A stretch of 64,000 nucleotides of DNA, from positions 434,001 through 498,000 of the forward strand of contig CAVZJM010000002.1 in NCBI GenBank assembly GCA_963775625.1. Direction: 5' to 3'. Source of the DNA: JAIBJN01 sp963775625. Its GTDB lineage: Bacteria; Actinomycetota; Thermoleophilia; Gaiellales; Gaiellaceae. Below the pieces are notes generated by a model. The model searched no databases. It saw nothing but the letters and a program-made list of their open reading frames with translations, and was not told where the DNA came from. Made by a program: the position numbers and the translations under genes. This document shows positions 49,732 through 58,888 of the stretch, piece by piece. Positions within the stretch are counted from its first letter, which is position 1. Every line of letters starts with the position of its first letter.

Positions 49732-50044
49732 CCGTGTCCTCTTCGGTCACGTCGCGGTTGTAGAGCCGGCCGAGGAACGTGACCATGTCGTCCGTGCGCT
49801 TGAGCTCCGGGTTGTCCTTCTCGACCTCCCGGGGCGAGCACTCGGCGAGCGGCTTCACCTCGACCTTGTCGATGACCGCGTCGAAGATCTTCTCTCGCGG
49901 GCCGTAACGGAGGCCCACGAGGATCTGCACGACCATCCCCTTCTTGTACTTCCCGGACTTGTCGCCGAGGCGGATCGTCGCGGTCTTGCGCCTGCTCCGG
50001 AGCTGGTCGGCGACGATCGGCGAGTAGAAGTTGAGGGCGTACAT
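49697..50044 (-). CDS. ASCH-domain protein
   Basis: A 115-residue single-domain protein. ASCH domains are beta-barrels related to PUA domains and bind RNA. The hallmarks here are an N-terminal LNFYSPIVADQLRSRRKTATIRLGDK, GMVVQILVGLRYGPREKIFDAVID, and the C-terminal DDMVTFLGRLYNRDVTEEDTVTVIHF. Its partner RNA is unknown. ATG 50044, 28 bases after the Nudix gene stop, so probably in the same transcript. Confidence 0.8.
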   Translation of the reverse strand: MYALNFYSPIVADQLRSRRKTATIRLGDKSGKYKKGMVVQILVGLRYGPREKIFDAVIDKVEVKPLAECSPREVEKDNPELKRTDDMVTFLGRLYNRDVTEEDTVTVIHFSEIQA

Positions 50045-50072
50045 CGGCCAGACAGGGGACGAAGCGGCCCCA

Positions 50073-50507
50073 TCATACGGCTTCTTCGGCGAGGAGCCTC
50101 AGCGCTCTCTCGGCCATCTCCCGCTCGCCCCGGTACGCCAGCAGCCGCGGCGCCTCCTCGAGCGGGAGCCAGCGGGTCGCGTCGACCTCGTGGGCATGCT
50201 CGGCCGGAATGTCGCCCAGGCGCCCGCGCGCATAGCGGAAGAGGTAGAAGCTGACGATCTTGAACACCCGCTCGCCCTGCCACGTGTAGACGTAGCGGAC
50301 GTCGCCCAGCTTCTCGACGAGGCGACCTTCGACGCCGGTCTCCTCCGTCACCTCGCGCGCAGCCGTCTCGGCCGGGCTCTCGCCGGCGGCGATGAGGCCC
50401 TTCGGAAGGGCCCAGACGTCCTTCCCCCCGGGTCGGATCGCGGCGACGTGCCAGCCTCCGCGCAGCCGGCGGACGACGACGCCTCCTGCTGAGAGCTCGC
50501 GGCGCAT
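50073..50507 (-). CDS. Nudix hydrolase
   Basis: A 144-residue Nudix enzyme. The Nudix box is GLIAAGESPAETAAREVTEETGV, preceded by SAGGVVVRRLRGGWHVAAIRPGGKDVWALPKG. Such proteins hydrolyse nucleoside diphosphates linked to other groups; the resemblance to short diadenosine-polyphosphate/MutT-like members does not settle the substrate. ATG 50507 starts MRRELSAGG. It is divergent from the MFS gene with 26 bases between starts. Confidence 0.87.
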   Translation of the reverse strand: MRRELSAGGVVVRRLRGGWHVAAIRPGGKDVWALPKGLIAAGESPAETAAREVTEETGVEGRLVEKLGDVRYVYTWQGERVFKIVSFYLFRYARGRLGDIPAEHAHEVDATRWLPLEEAPRLLAYRGEREMAERALRLLAEEAV

Positions 50508-50533
50508 CGGTAGCACGAAGCTAGCATCGGGGC

Positions 50534-51697
50534 GTGCGCCGTCTGCTTCTCCTGGTCTGCGCGATCGTGTTCGCGGACACGATGCTGTACGCGGCCCTGG
50601 CGCCGCTCCTGCCCCACTACGCGGACGAGTTCGGGCTCTCGAAGGGCGAGGCGGGGCTCCTCGTCGGCGCGTACGCGGCGGGCGCGTTCGTCGCCGCGCT
50701 CCCCGGAGGCCTGGCGGCCGCTCGCTTCGGCCCGCGCCGAACGGTGCTCGGCGGGCTCGTGCTGATGGCCGTCGCGAGCATCGCCTTCGGGTTCGCGGAC
50801 TCGGCTCCGGCGCTCGGCAGCGCGCGCTTCGCGCAGGGGATCGGCAGTGCCCTCTCCTGGACCGGAGGCCTCGCGTGGCTCGTGGCCGGGACACCTCGCG
50901 AGCGGCGCGGGGAGATGATCGGGACGGCGATGGGCGCCGCGATCTTCGGGGCGCTGCTCGGTCCGGCCGTCGGCGCCGTTGCCGAGGGGCTTGGTCCCCG
51001 ACTTGCCTTCTCGGGCATCGCCGTGATCTCGGCCGTGCTCATCGGCTGGGCGCTCCGGACTCCTCCGACGCCGGCGGATCCGCAGCCCGCGCGCGCGTAT
51101 CTCGACGGGCTGCGGCAGCCGTTCGTCCTCGGCGCTCTCTGGCTGATCATCCTGCCGGCCGTTCTCTTCGGCATGATCTCGGTGCTCGTGCCTCTCGATC
51201 TCGGCGACGCGGGCTGGAGCGCGGTCGCCATCGCGGCCGCCTTCATCGGGGCCGCGGCGATCGAGATGGTGGTCGCGCCGCTCTGGGGTCGCTTCTCGGA
51301 CCGGCGCGGGCGCCTCCTGCCACTCCGGATCGCTCTCGCCGGAGGCGTCGCGGCCACCTTGTCGCTCGCCGTCGCCGGCCGGCCCGGCGTCATCGTCGTG
51401 CTCCTCGTCGCCACTGCCGTCACGTTCGGGGCGTTCTGGGCGCCGGCCATGGCGCTGCTCGCCGACGGCGCCGAGCGGATCGGGCTGGCGCAGGGTCTCG
51501 CGTTCGGGCTTCTGAACGCGTCCTGGGGCGCCGGAAACTCGGTGGGCCCCCTGGTCGGCGGCGCGCTCGCCGAGGTCGCAGGGGACGCGCTCCCGTACGT
51601 GCTCATGGCGCTCGCCTGCGCGCTGACGCTCGTTGCCGTCACCCGCGGGCGCCATCTTCTTGGCACTCCTCTTGCCCGAGTGCCAGAGAATCCTTGA
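50534..51697 (+). CDS. Major facilitator superfamily transporter
   Basis: A 387-residue protein with 12 predicted helices in two halves. It has the family's signature after TM2 (GGLAAARFGPRRTVLGGLVLMA) and a related loop in the second half (GRFSDRRGRLLPLR). It is likely a proton-driven exporter; the substrate is unknown. GTG 50534, with TAGCAT (50522-50527) 6 bases upstream. The last codons overlap the upstream CIRCE operator of groES, so transcription of this gene reads into the heat-shock promoter region. Confidence 0.85.
   Translation: MRRLLLLVCAIVFADTMLYAALAPLLPHYADEFGLSKGEAGLLVGAYAAGAFVAALPGGLAAARFGPRRTVLGGLVLMAVASIAFGFADSAPALGSARFAQGIGSALSWTGGLAWLVAGTPRERRGEMIGTAMGAAIFGALLGPAVGAVAEGLGPRLAFSGIAVISAVLIGWALRTPPTPADPQPARAYLDGLRQPFVLGALWLIILPAVLFGMISVLVPLDLGDAGWSAVAIAAAFIGAAAIEMVVAPLWGRFSDRRGRLLPLRIALAGGVAATLSLAVAGRPGVIVVLLVATAVTFGAFWAPAMALLADGAERIGLAQGLAFGLLNASWGAGNSVGPLVGGALAEVAGDALPYVLMALACALTLVAVTRGRHLLGTPLARVPENP
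51660..51686. promoter_or_regulatory. CIRCE operator 1 (HrcA site)
   Basis: TTGGCACTC-N9-GAGTGCCAG, matching the CIRCE consensus TTAGCACTC-N9-GAGTGCTAA. It lies inside the last codons of the MFS gene and just upstream of the groES promoter -35. Confidence 0.88.
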
Positions 51698-51723
51698 TCT
51701 CGGCTCCCCGCATTCGCTAGGAT
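51694..51723 (+). promoter_or_regulatory. groESL promoter between two CIRCE sites
   Basis: TTGATC (51694-51699), an 18-base spacer and TAGGAT (51718-51723). It lies between the two HrcA operators, so repressor bound at either side would block it. Confidence 0.6.
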
Positions 51724-51728
51724 AGTCG

Positions 51729-51755
51729 CTGGCACTCCGCTGAGTCGAGTGCCAG
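51729..51755. promoter_or_regulatory. CIRCE operator 2 (HrcA site)
   Basis: CTGGCACTC-N9-GAGTGCCAG, a perfect 9-bp inverted repeat (10 bp with the flanking G/C), overlapping the expected transcription start of groES. It is 42 bases downstream of operator 1. Confidence 0.9.
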
Positions 51756-51788
51756 CCATGAAAGTCATTGCGTAAGGAGGAATGCTGG

Positions 51789-52127
51789 ATGAACCTTCAG
51801 CCACTGGGCGACCGGCTGATCGTCGAGGCCCTGGACGAGGAGGAGACGACCGTGAGCGGAATCGTCCTCCCGGACACGGCCAAGGAGAAGCCTCAGCGCG
51901 GTCGCGTCCTCGCCGTCGGCCCCGGCCCGCGGGACGAGGACGGCGAGTACGTCAAGATGGATCTCGAGCCCGGCGACGAGATCATCTTCTCGAAGTACGG
52001 CGGCACCGACATCAAGCTCGGCACGGATGAGTACCTGATCCTGCGCGAGTCGGACGTGCTGGCCAAGGTCGTCGCCGACACGAAGTCGAAGGGCAAGAAG
52101 AAGGAGCTGGCCGGCGCCGCCGCCTAG
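51789..52127 (+). CDS. groES: Co-chaperonin GroES
   Basis: A 112-residue lid of the chaperonin. It shows LQPLGDRLIVEALDEEETTVSGIVLPD and the mobile-loop region, then KMDLEPGDEIIFSKYGGTDIKLG and EYLILRESDVLAKV. The C-terminus has an extra Lys-rich tail (TKSKGKKKELAGAAA). ATG 51789 is supported by AAGGAGG at 51773-51779. HrcA/CIRCE control is evident upstream. Confidence 0.96.
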   Translation: MNLQPLGDRLIVEALDEEETTVSGIVLPDTAKEKPQRGRVLAVGPGPRDEDGEYVKMDLEPGDEIIFSKYGGTDIKLGTDEYLILRESDVLAKVVADTKSKGKKKELAGAAA

Positions 52128-52166
52128 GCGTCCGCGGGTCAGTCACAGGAACGAAACGGAGGATGA

Positions 52167-53792
<1,626 letters not shown>

Positions 53793-53796
53793 GCAG

Positions 53797-53838
53797 CACG
53801 GGGGAAACCATGTTTCCCCCGTGGGCCCCCTTCTTCGG
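53797..53838 (-). repeat. REP-like palindromic unit, copy 2 (after groEL)
   Basis: A perfect 12-bp palindrome with a 3-base loop (53797-53823; CACGGGGGAAAC ... GTTTCCCCCGTG). It is followed by the complement of the head CGAAGAAGGGGGC. Same unit as 35673-35715, opposite orientation. It may double as a groESL terminator. Confidence 0.65.
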
Positions 53839-53916
53839 AAGGTGGCACAGCACCGAGGGCCGGCCAAGCCGGCCCTCGGTGCTTCTGTGATCGTTGCGGC
53901 GCCTACACTGGTTGTT

Positions 53917-54695
53917 GTGGACGGCGTTGCCCTTCGCCCTCGCGCCTTCGTCCGGGTGGCCGGCCCGGACGCCGAGGACTACCTCCAGCGCATGCTCTCC
54001 AACGACGTGGCGGCGCTCGAGGCCGGCGGCTCCTGCGAGGCTTTGCTCCTGACGCCGAAGGGGCGCGTGATCGCGCCGATGCGGGTGCTCCGCCGCGGCG
54101 GACGGACGACTTCCTGCTCTTCACGGAGCCCGAGCTGGGCGAGACGCTTCGCGACCAGCTGCTTCGGATGCGCTTCGCCGCGAAAGCCGAGATCGAGCTG
54201 GAGGAGCACACGTCGACGCTGGTCTTCGGAGACGGTGCCGACGGGATTCCAAACGACGACTACGGCGAGCCGGCGGTCGAGGTGCTCGACGCCGAGCTGG
54301 AGCCGACGCTCGACGACGACACGCTCGAGGCGATGCGGATCGAAGCCGGCACGCCCCGCTTCGGCAAGGAGATCGACGAGCGCGCGCTTCCGGCCGAGGC
54401 CGGGCTCGTGGAGCGCGCCGTGAGCCTGACCAAGGGGTGCTACCCGGGCCAGGAGCCGATCGCCCGCCTCCACTACCGGGGTCACGCGAACCGTGGCCTG
54501 CGCGTGCTCGCGGTCGAGGGCGACGAGCTACCCGGTCCCGACGCCGAGCTCAGACTCGGCGAGAAAGTCGTCGGCCGCGTGACGAGCACCGCCCGTGCGA
54601 ACGGCGGCATCGTCGCGCTCGCCTACGTGCGTGCCGAGGTGCCCGCCGACGCCGTGCTCGTGCTCGGTGGGTCGGAAGCCAGGCCGCTACACTGA
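53917..54695 (+). CDS. ygfZ: Folate-binding protein YgfZ, frameshifted
   Basis: YgfZ/IBA57 proteins help repair or assemble certain Fe-S enzymes and are related to GcvT. The N-terminal part (VRVAGPDAEDYLQRMLSNDVAALEAGG to APMRVLRRGG) and the rest (DDFLLFTEPELGETLRDQLLRMRF, then the family signature KGCYPGQEPIARLHYRG) are in different frames. The shift lies at about 54097-54110, where one base is missing or two are extra. Corrected length would be about 259 residues. GTG 53917 follows TACACT (53904-53909) by 7 bases. Sequencing error or a recent mutation is likely, as the rest is well conserved. Confidence 0.83.
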
Positions 54696-54705
54696 CCGGC
54701 GTCCC

Positions 54706-54778
54706 GCGCCCGTAGCTCAGGGGATAGAGCGCTGCCCTGCGGAGGCAGAGGTCGCACGTTCGAATCGTGCCGGGCGCA
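54706..54778 (+). tRNA. tRNA-Arg (anticodon GCG)
   Basis: A full cloverleaf. The acceptor stem is GCGCCCG/CGGGCGC, the D-arm GCTC...GAGC, the anticodon stem CTGCC/GGCAG with loop CTGCGGA (anticodon GCG, codon CGC), and the T-arm GCACG-TTCGAAT-CGTGC. The discriminator is A; CCA is not encoded. TACACT at 54688-54693 is a likely -10, overlapping the end of ygfZ. Most bacteria read CGC with anticodon ACG (inosine), so GCG is noteworthy. Confidence 0.95.
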
Positions 54779-54858
54779 TCTCGCTGTGCATGCGGGTTTG
54801 CTGGCTATCGGACCCACGACTCGGCCGCGGCGTCCTCTTGGGCGATACCTTTGGCTCC

Positions 54859-55353
54859 ATGACGGAACGTGGAACGTCCGCCGGCGACGGCTCTGGCCCC
54901 AAGACCCGCTACCACCTACTCACGACCGACGGGGGCATCGTCGCCGATCAACCCGGTAAAGCGGCGGGTGAAGCCGCGATTGGTGTGGTCCTGAAGGCTC
55001 CTCTCGAGGAGATCTCGGAGCCAATAGGGCCGGCGAAGGACCACCACGTCGCGGAGTATCGAGCTCTCATCAGAGGCCTTGAGGCCGCCCGCTCTCGCGG
55101 GATTGGACACTTACGCGTGTGCCTCGATTCCGCTCTGCTAGTCAACCAGCTGAACGGCAGATGGAAAGTCAAGGCGGAGCACCTCAAGCTCTTGCATAAG
55201 CAAGCGGTTTCTTTGATCCAACAGTTCGCTGACATCAAGATCACGTGGGTGCCCCGAAAGGCGAACGCCGAAGCGGACGCACTTGCGAGCACCCCACTTG
55301 GGCCGCTGAGGCCAAAGCCGAAGCCTTCAATCGACGAACTTCCGCTCGAATAG
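54859..55353 (+). CDS. RNase HI-family protein
   Basis: A 164-residue RNase H-fold protein (stand-alone reverse-transcriptase-like type). All four catalytic acidic residues are seen: Asp in LLTTDGG, Glu in HHVAEYRALIRGLE, Asp in RVCLDSALLVNQLNGRWKVK, and Asp in RKANAEADALAS. It would cleave RNA in RNA-DNA hybrids. ATG 54859 is the start; upstream codons overlap the tRNA flank. Base composition is visibly lower in G+C than the neighbours, and it directly follows a tRNA gene, which hints at transfer. Confidence 0.83.
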   Translation: MTERGTSAGDGSGPKTRYHLLTTDGGIVADQPGKAAGEAAIGVVLKAPLEEISEPIGPAKDHHVAEYRALIRGLEAARSRGIGHLRVCLDSALLVNQLNGRWKVKAEHLKLLHKQAVSLIQQFADIKITWVPRKANAEADALASTPLGPLRPKPKPSIDELPLE

Positions 55354-55459
55354 CGCTATCCGTTCGTTCCTCAGCGCAGCCTGTTGGATGACGACGGCGC
55401 CCCGCGGGGGCTGGTGGTTCTGTGACCGCCGGCCTGGCCCGGCGACGGCCGGAGCGAGG

Positions 55460-55837
55460 TCAGCCTTCGGAAGGCCACTGGGGCGAGCGCGGGGCCTCGC
55501 GCTCGAGGCCGCGCCAGTCGTCTTGCCGCGTCGGCGAGAAGACGTCGATCGCGACGGCGCCCTTCGGGCCCGCCCTGACCTCATGCGGGACGTCGGAGGG
55601 GATGTTCCAGGTTCCCCCGGGGCCGAGCTCCCTCTCTTCGTCGGCGACGCGAAAGCTGACGCTGCCCTCGATCACCATCCCGAGCTGCTCGCTCACGTGG
55701 TGATGCTCGGGGACGAGGGCGCCCGGCTCGAGCTCGACCACCGCCAGCGTGGTCTGCCGGCCGTGCACCTCGCGGGCCACGACGTCGTCCCAGATCCGCA
55801 GAGGCCCGACGGCCCCGATGTCCTCGAACGCGCTCAT
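55460..55837 (-). CDS. Small cupin-domain protein
   Basis: A 125-residue single cupin. Motif 1 is PGALVPEHHHVSEQLGMVIEG, with the metal-binding His, His and Glu; motif 2 is GGTWNIPSDVPHEVRAG, with the last His. It is probably a metal-binding enzyme or sensor of unknown substrate. ATG 55837 has an AGGGAGG ribosome binding site 8 bases upstream. The 106 bases between this gene and the RNase H-like gene hold nothing recognised. Confidence 0.75.
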   Translation of the reverse strand: MSAFEDIGAVGPLRIWDDVVAREVHGRQTTLAVVELEPGALVPEHHHVSEQLGMVIEGSVSFRVADEERELGPGGTWNIPSDVPHEVRAGPKGAVAIDVFSPTRQDDWRGLEREAPRSPQWPSEG

Positions 55838-55876
55838 CTCCGCACCTCCCTGGGAATGCCGGTCTTGGTCCAAGGC

Positions 55877-55882
55877 TAACCT
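55877..55882 (+). promoter_or_regulatory. -10 hexamer TAACCT, leaderless start at 55889
   Basis: TAACCT ends 6 bases before GTG 55889 and fixes the N-terminus MRICSLVPAATE, which has no signal peptide. Confidence 0.5.
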
Positions 55883-55888
55883 GATCGC

Positions 55889-56800
55889 GTGCGGATCTGC
55901 TCGCTCGTCCCCGCTGCCACCGAGGTGCTCTTCGCGCTGGGGCTCGGGGATCAGGTCGTCGGCGTCACGCACGAGTGCGACTGGCCGCCCGAGGCCGCCG
56001 GGAAGCCCATCGTCACCGCGTCACTGATCCAAACGGGCGACCTGTCGAGCGCCGAGATCGACGAGGTCGTTGCCGCCGCCGCGGGAGACGGGAGGCCGCT
56101 CTACGCGATCGACGAGGAGCAGTGGGCGGGGATCGACGCCGACGTGATCGTGATGCAGGAGCTCTGCGACGTCTGCGCCGTCTCGACCGACCAGGTCGAG
56201 GGCGCCCTGCGCGCGCGGCCGCTCGACGTCGGGGTGCTGGACTACTCCCCGTCGACGCTCCAGGGCATCCAGGACGCGATCGGCGAGCTGGGGTCGTGGC
56301 TGGGAGCCGCGGGTGCGGCGGAGGAGCTGGTGGCGGGCATGCAGAGCCGCCTCGATCGCACCGCCGCGGCGCTGGCGGCCGTCGAGACCTCGCCGCGCGT
56401 CTTCGTCACCGAGTGGCTCGAGCCGCCGTACTCGGCCGGGCACTGGGTGCCGGACATGGTGGTGGCGGCTCGAGGCACGGACGTGGCGGGCATGCCAGGG
56501 GAGCCCTCCCACCGGATGCGCTGGCCGGACGTGGCTGCCCTCGAGCCCGAGGTCGTCGTGCTCGCGCCGTGCGGCTTCGATCTCGACCGCACGCTTTCGG
56601 AGGTCGTCCCGCTCGACCTCTCGGCGCACCTCCTGGGGACGCCGGCGCGACAGGAAAGCCGCGTGTTCGCCGTGGACGCGAACGCGCTCTTCTCACGGCC
56701 GGGCCCTCGCGTTGTCGACGGTGTCGAGCTCCTCGCGTATCTCCTGCATCCGGGCGAGTACCCGGACCCCGGCGCTCCCTGGAGCCGCGTGCGGCTCTAG
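55889..56800 (+). CDS. BtuF/FecB-like periplasmic-binding-fold protein without signal peptide
   Basis: A 303-residue protein of the helical-backbone-metal-receptor/cobalamin-binding fold (PF01497-like). It shows RICSLVPAATEVLFALGLGDQVVGVTHECDWPPEA, VIVMQELCDVCAVS, EWLEPPYSAGHWVPDMV and RVFAVDANALFSRPGPRVVDGVELLA. Genuine transport receptors are exported, but this one begins directly with the fold. Neither the start (GTG 55889, leaderless hexamer 6 bases upstream) nor upstream sequence offers a signal. No ABC permease or ATPase is adjacent. A cytoplasmic role, perhaps in cofactor or metal binding, is inferred. Confidence 0.78.
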   Translation: MRICSLVPAATEVLFALGLGDQVVGVTHECDWPPEAAGKPIVTASLIQTGDLSSAEIDEVVAAAAGDGRPLYAIDEEQWAGIDADVIVMQELCDVCAVSTDQVEGALRARPLDVGVLDYSPSTLQGIQDAIGELGSWLGAAGAAEELVAGMQSRLDRTAAALAAVETSPRVFVTEWLEPPYSAGHWVPDMVVAARGTDVAGMPGEPSHRMRWPDVAALEPEVVVLAPCGFDLDRTLSEVVPLDLSAHLLGTPARQESRVFAVDANALFSRPGPRVVDGVELLAYLLHPGEYPDPGAPWSRVRL

Positions 56801-56809
56801 GAGGGCTTG

Positions 56810-57130
56810 CTAGCTGTCGACGTAGACGCGGAGCTCTCCGCCGACGACCTCGGCCGGATAGCGACGCGCCGCCTCGTCGCCGACGAGGCAGGCGCCGGTG
56901 CGGAGGTCGAAGCGCCAGCCGTGGTAGGCGCACTCGAGGACGTCGCCGAGCACCTCGCCTTCCACGAGCGGGTTGCCCTGGTGCGGGCAGGCGTTGTCGA
57001 AGGCGTGCAGCTCCCCGTCGACTCGGAGGACGACGATCTCCCGGTCGCCGGCGTCGACCACGGCTCGGTCGGCGGCGAGGACGGTCGCCGGGACGCCGAG
57101 CCAGCGCCCGCTCGAGGATTCCTCTTCCAC
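56810..57130 (-). CDS. Rieske-type 2Fe-2S ferredoxin
   Basis: A 106-residue soluble Rieske protein. The cluster ligands are Cys and His in NACPHQGNPL and in CAYHGWRFDLRTG. The size and motif match ferredoxin components of dioxygenases and small NirD-like proteins. GTG 57130 has TAGTCT (57138-57143) 7 bases upstream. It is divergent from the ornithine-cyclodeaminase-family gene; no oxygenase subunit is adjacent. Confidence 0.85.
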   Translation of the reverse strand: MEEESSSGRWLGVPATVLAADRAVVDAGDREIVVLRVDGELHAFDNACPHQGNPLVEGEVLGDVLECAYHGWRFDLRTGACLVGDEAARRYPAEVVGGELRVYVDS

Positions 57131-57136
57131 GCGGCC

Positions 57137-57143
57137 TAGACTA
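57137..57143. promoter_or_regulatory. Shared divergent -10 (TAGACTA)
   Basis: On the minus strand it reads TAGTCT, 7 bases before GTG 57130. On the plus strand it reads TAGACT, 11 bases before GTG 57154. The two promoters would use the same base pairs and should exclude each other. Confidence 0.45.
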
Positions 57144-57153
57144 TCCCGCTCCT

Positions 57154-58083
57154 GTGCCGCTCTTCCTGCGCGAAGCCGACGTCGAGGAGCTTCTCACCCC
57201 GGCTGAAGCAGTCGAGGTCGTAGATGCCTGCTTCGCGCGGATTGCGCGGGGCGCCGTCGAGCTGGAGCCGCGGCGCAGGATCGGGCTCGAAGGCGGGCGG
57301 CTGCACGTGATGGCCGCGTCCGATCTCGAGCTTCACCGGGCCGGCGTGAAGACGTACTCGGGCTTCGCGGAGGGCGCTCGGTTCGTCTTCGCGCTCTTCG
57401 CCGCCGACCGGCCCGAGCTCCTCGCCCTCATCGAAGCCGATCGCCTCGGCCAGCTCCGAACCGGTGCGGCGAGTGCGGCCGCCGCCCGCCACCTCGCGAG
57501 GAAGGACGCCCGGACGCTCGGCCTCATCGGCACCGGCTGGCAGGCGGAGAGCCAGCTGGCCTGCCTGCGGGCGGCCCTGCCCGGGCTCGAGCGCGTCGTC
57601 GCCTACTCACGAAACGCCGAGCGCCTCGAGGAGTTCTGCGGACGGTTCGGCTGCGAAGCGGGCGAGTACAACCGCGACGCGGCCGAGCAGGACGTGGTCG
57701 TCACGATCACGAGCTCGCGCGACCCCGTGCTCAGGGGCGAGTGGCTGCGGCCGGGGGCCCTGGTGTGCGCGGCAGGCGCGAATCGGATCGAGGCCCGGGA
57801 GCTGGACAACGCCGTCCTCGAGCGGGCGACGTTCGTGTGCTGCGACTCGCTCGTGCAGGCCAGGCTCGAGGCCGGCGACCTCGTCGAGCCGGTCGAGCGT
57901 GGCGTCCTCGACTGGCTCGAGGTGCACGAGCTCGCCGAGGTGGTCGGTGGCGACACCCTCGGCCGCCAGCACGAGGACGACATCGTCGTGTTCAAGAGCC
58001 TCGGCATCGCTGCGGAGGACGTCGCGGTCGCCGCCTTCGTCCACGAGCGGGCGATCGAACGCGACGTTGGTGTCGAGCTCTAG
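57154..58083 (+). CDS. Ornithine cyclodeaminase/mu-crystallin family protein
   Basis: A 309-residue NAD(P)-dependent family member. Typical blocks are LTPAEAVEVVDACFARI, RIGLEGGRLHVMAAS, AGVKTYSGF (substrate Lys), GQLRTGAASAAAARHLARKDARTLGLIGTGWQAESQLACL (Rossmann), and a C-terminal DDIVVFKSLGIAAEDVAVAAFV. Family members include ornithine cyclodeaminase, alanine dehydrogenase and ketimine reductase; the actual reaction is uncertain. GTG 57154. Its stop overlaps the stop of the convergent GNAT gene. Confidence 0.86.
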   Translation: MPLFLREADVEELLTPAEAVEVVDACFARIARGAVELEPRRRIGLEGGRLHVMAASDLELHRAGVKTYSGFAEGARFVFALFAADRPELLALIEADRLGQLRTGAASAAAARHLARKDARTLGLIGTGWQAESQLACLRAALPGLERVVAYSRNAERLEEFCGRFGCEAGEYNRDAAEQDVVVTITSSRDPVLRGEWLRPGALVCAAGANRIEARELDNAVLERATFVCCDSLVQARLEAGDLVEPVERGVLDWLEVHELAEVVGGDTLGRQHEDDIVVFKSLGIAAEDVAVAAFVHERAIERDVGVEL

Positions 58084-58592
58084 GTCAGGTCCTCGGGGAG
58101 GAGGTCGAGGAGGAGGCCGTCGTGCCAGTCGCCGTTCGCGCCGCGCTCGTAGCGGCGCATGACGCCTACCCGTTTGAAGCCCACGCGCTCGTAGGAGCGG
58201 ATCGCCCGTTCGTTGGCCGTCGCGGGATCGATGGTGATGCGGTGATGGCCCCGCCCCTCGAAGAGCCAGCGGGCGAGCGTCCGCACCGTGTCCGCCCCGA
58301 GCCCGCGGCCATGCCAGGCTGTGGTGAGGAAGAGATCGACGTTGGCGTGGCGGTAGTCGGGATCGAGGTCCTCACCCGCCTGTGCGAGCCCGATCACCTC
58401 ACCGTCCAGCTCGACCGTGAACACCAGCGCGTCCTCGTCCGGCCCGGCCTTGTCGAGGAGGTCGTCCTGGTTCAGGCCGAGCCACCAGCGAGCCACCTCG
58501 GGCTCGGCGGCGATCTCCGCCAGTCGCGGCACGTCCGCGGTCTCCAGCGGCCGGAGCGTCACCCGCTCGCCGCGGAGGCGCTCCGACGCCAT
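58080..58592 (-). CDS. GNAT family acetyltransferase
   Basis: A 170-residue acetyltransferase. It starts RLRGERVTLRPLETADVPRLAEIAAEPEVARWW. The acetyl-CoA loop is HGRGLGADTVRTLARWLFEGRGHHRITIDPATANERAIRSYERVGFKRVGVMRRYERG, close to aminoglycoside 6'-N-acetyltransferase-like and RimL-like GNATs. Resistance activity cannot be claimed from this. ATG 58592, 3 bases after the stop of the small upstream gene, so the two are co-transcribed. Confidence 0.85.
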   Translation of the reverse strand: MASERLRGERVTLRPLETADVPRLAEIAAEPEVARWWLGLNQDDLLDKAGPDEDALVFTVELDGEVIGLAQAGEDLDPDYRHANVDLFLTTAWHGRGLGADTVRTLARWLFEGRGHHRITIDPATANERAIRSYERVGFKRVGVMRRYERGANGDWHDGLLLDLLPEDLT

Positions 58593-58595
58593 CCG

Positions 58596-58865
58596 TCAGG
58601 TCGTGTCGCGGACGCGCTCGGCGGCCATCGCAGCCGTGTCCTCGCCGACCGCGCGGATGACCTCGGGCCGCTCGAGCAGGCGCAGGCGCTGCTCGTCCGT
58701 CGCCCGGTTCTTCAGGTAGGGGTCGTCGAGGATGTCCTCGAGCGAACGGCCCTGCCGGTGCTCGCGGACGACGTAGGACGCGAGGGCCTCCTCCTTCGAG
58801 ATGCCGCGCGTGGGCTCCGTGCGGGTCTCGTCGTGCTTGCCGAAGAGCTTGGAGAAGAACCCCAC
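58596..58865 (-). CDS. Small conserved hypothetical protein
   Basis: An 89-residue soluble, charged protein (MGFFSKLFGKHDETRTE..., then SYVVREHRQGRSLEDILDDPYLKNRATDEQRLRLLERPEVIRAVGED). The amphipathic N-terminus and helical remainder give no function. GTG 58865 has TACAAT (58872-58877) 6 bases upstream, a near-consensus leaderless promoter that overlaps the plus-strand TATCCT of the divergent gene. Confidence 0.65.
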   Translation of the reverse strand: MGFFSKLFGKHDETRTEPTRGISKEEALASYVVREHRQGRSLEDILDDPYLKNRATDEQRLRLLERPEVIRAVGEDTAAMAAERVRDTT

Positions 58866-58871
58866 TGCGCG

Positions 58872-58881
58872 ATTGTATCCT
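58872..58881. promoter_or_regulatory. Overlapping divergent -10 hexamers (TACAAT / TATCCT)
   Basis: Minus-strand TACAAT (58872-58877) is 6 bases before GTG 58865. Plus-strand TATCCT (58876-58881) is 7 bases before GTG 58889. Both genes would be leaderless, from hexamers sharing two base pairs. Confidence 0.55.
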
Positions 58882-58888
58882 TGCGCCG

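Noticed and set aside
58080..58592. Aminoglycoside resistance acetyltransferase
   Set aside because: The GNAT resembles AAC(6')-like sequences only at the fold and loop level; substrate cannot be claimed.
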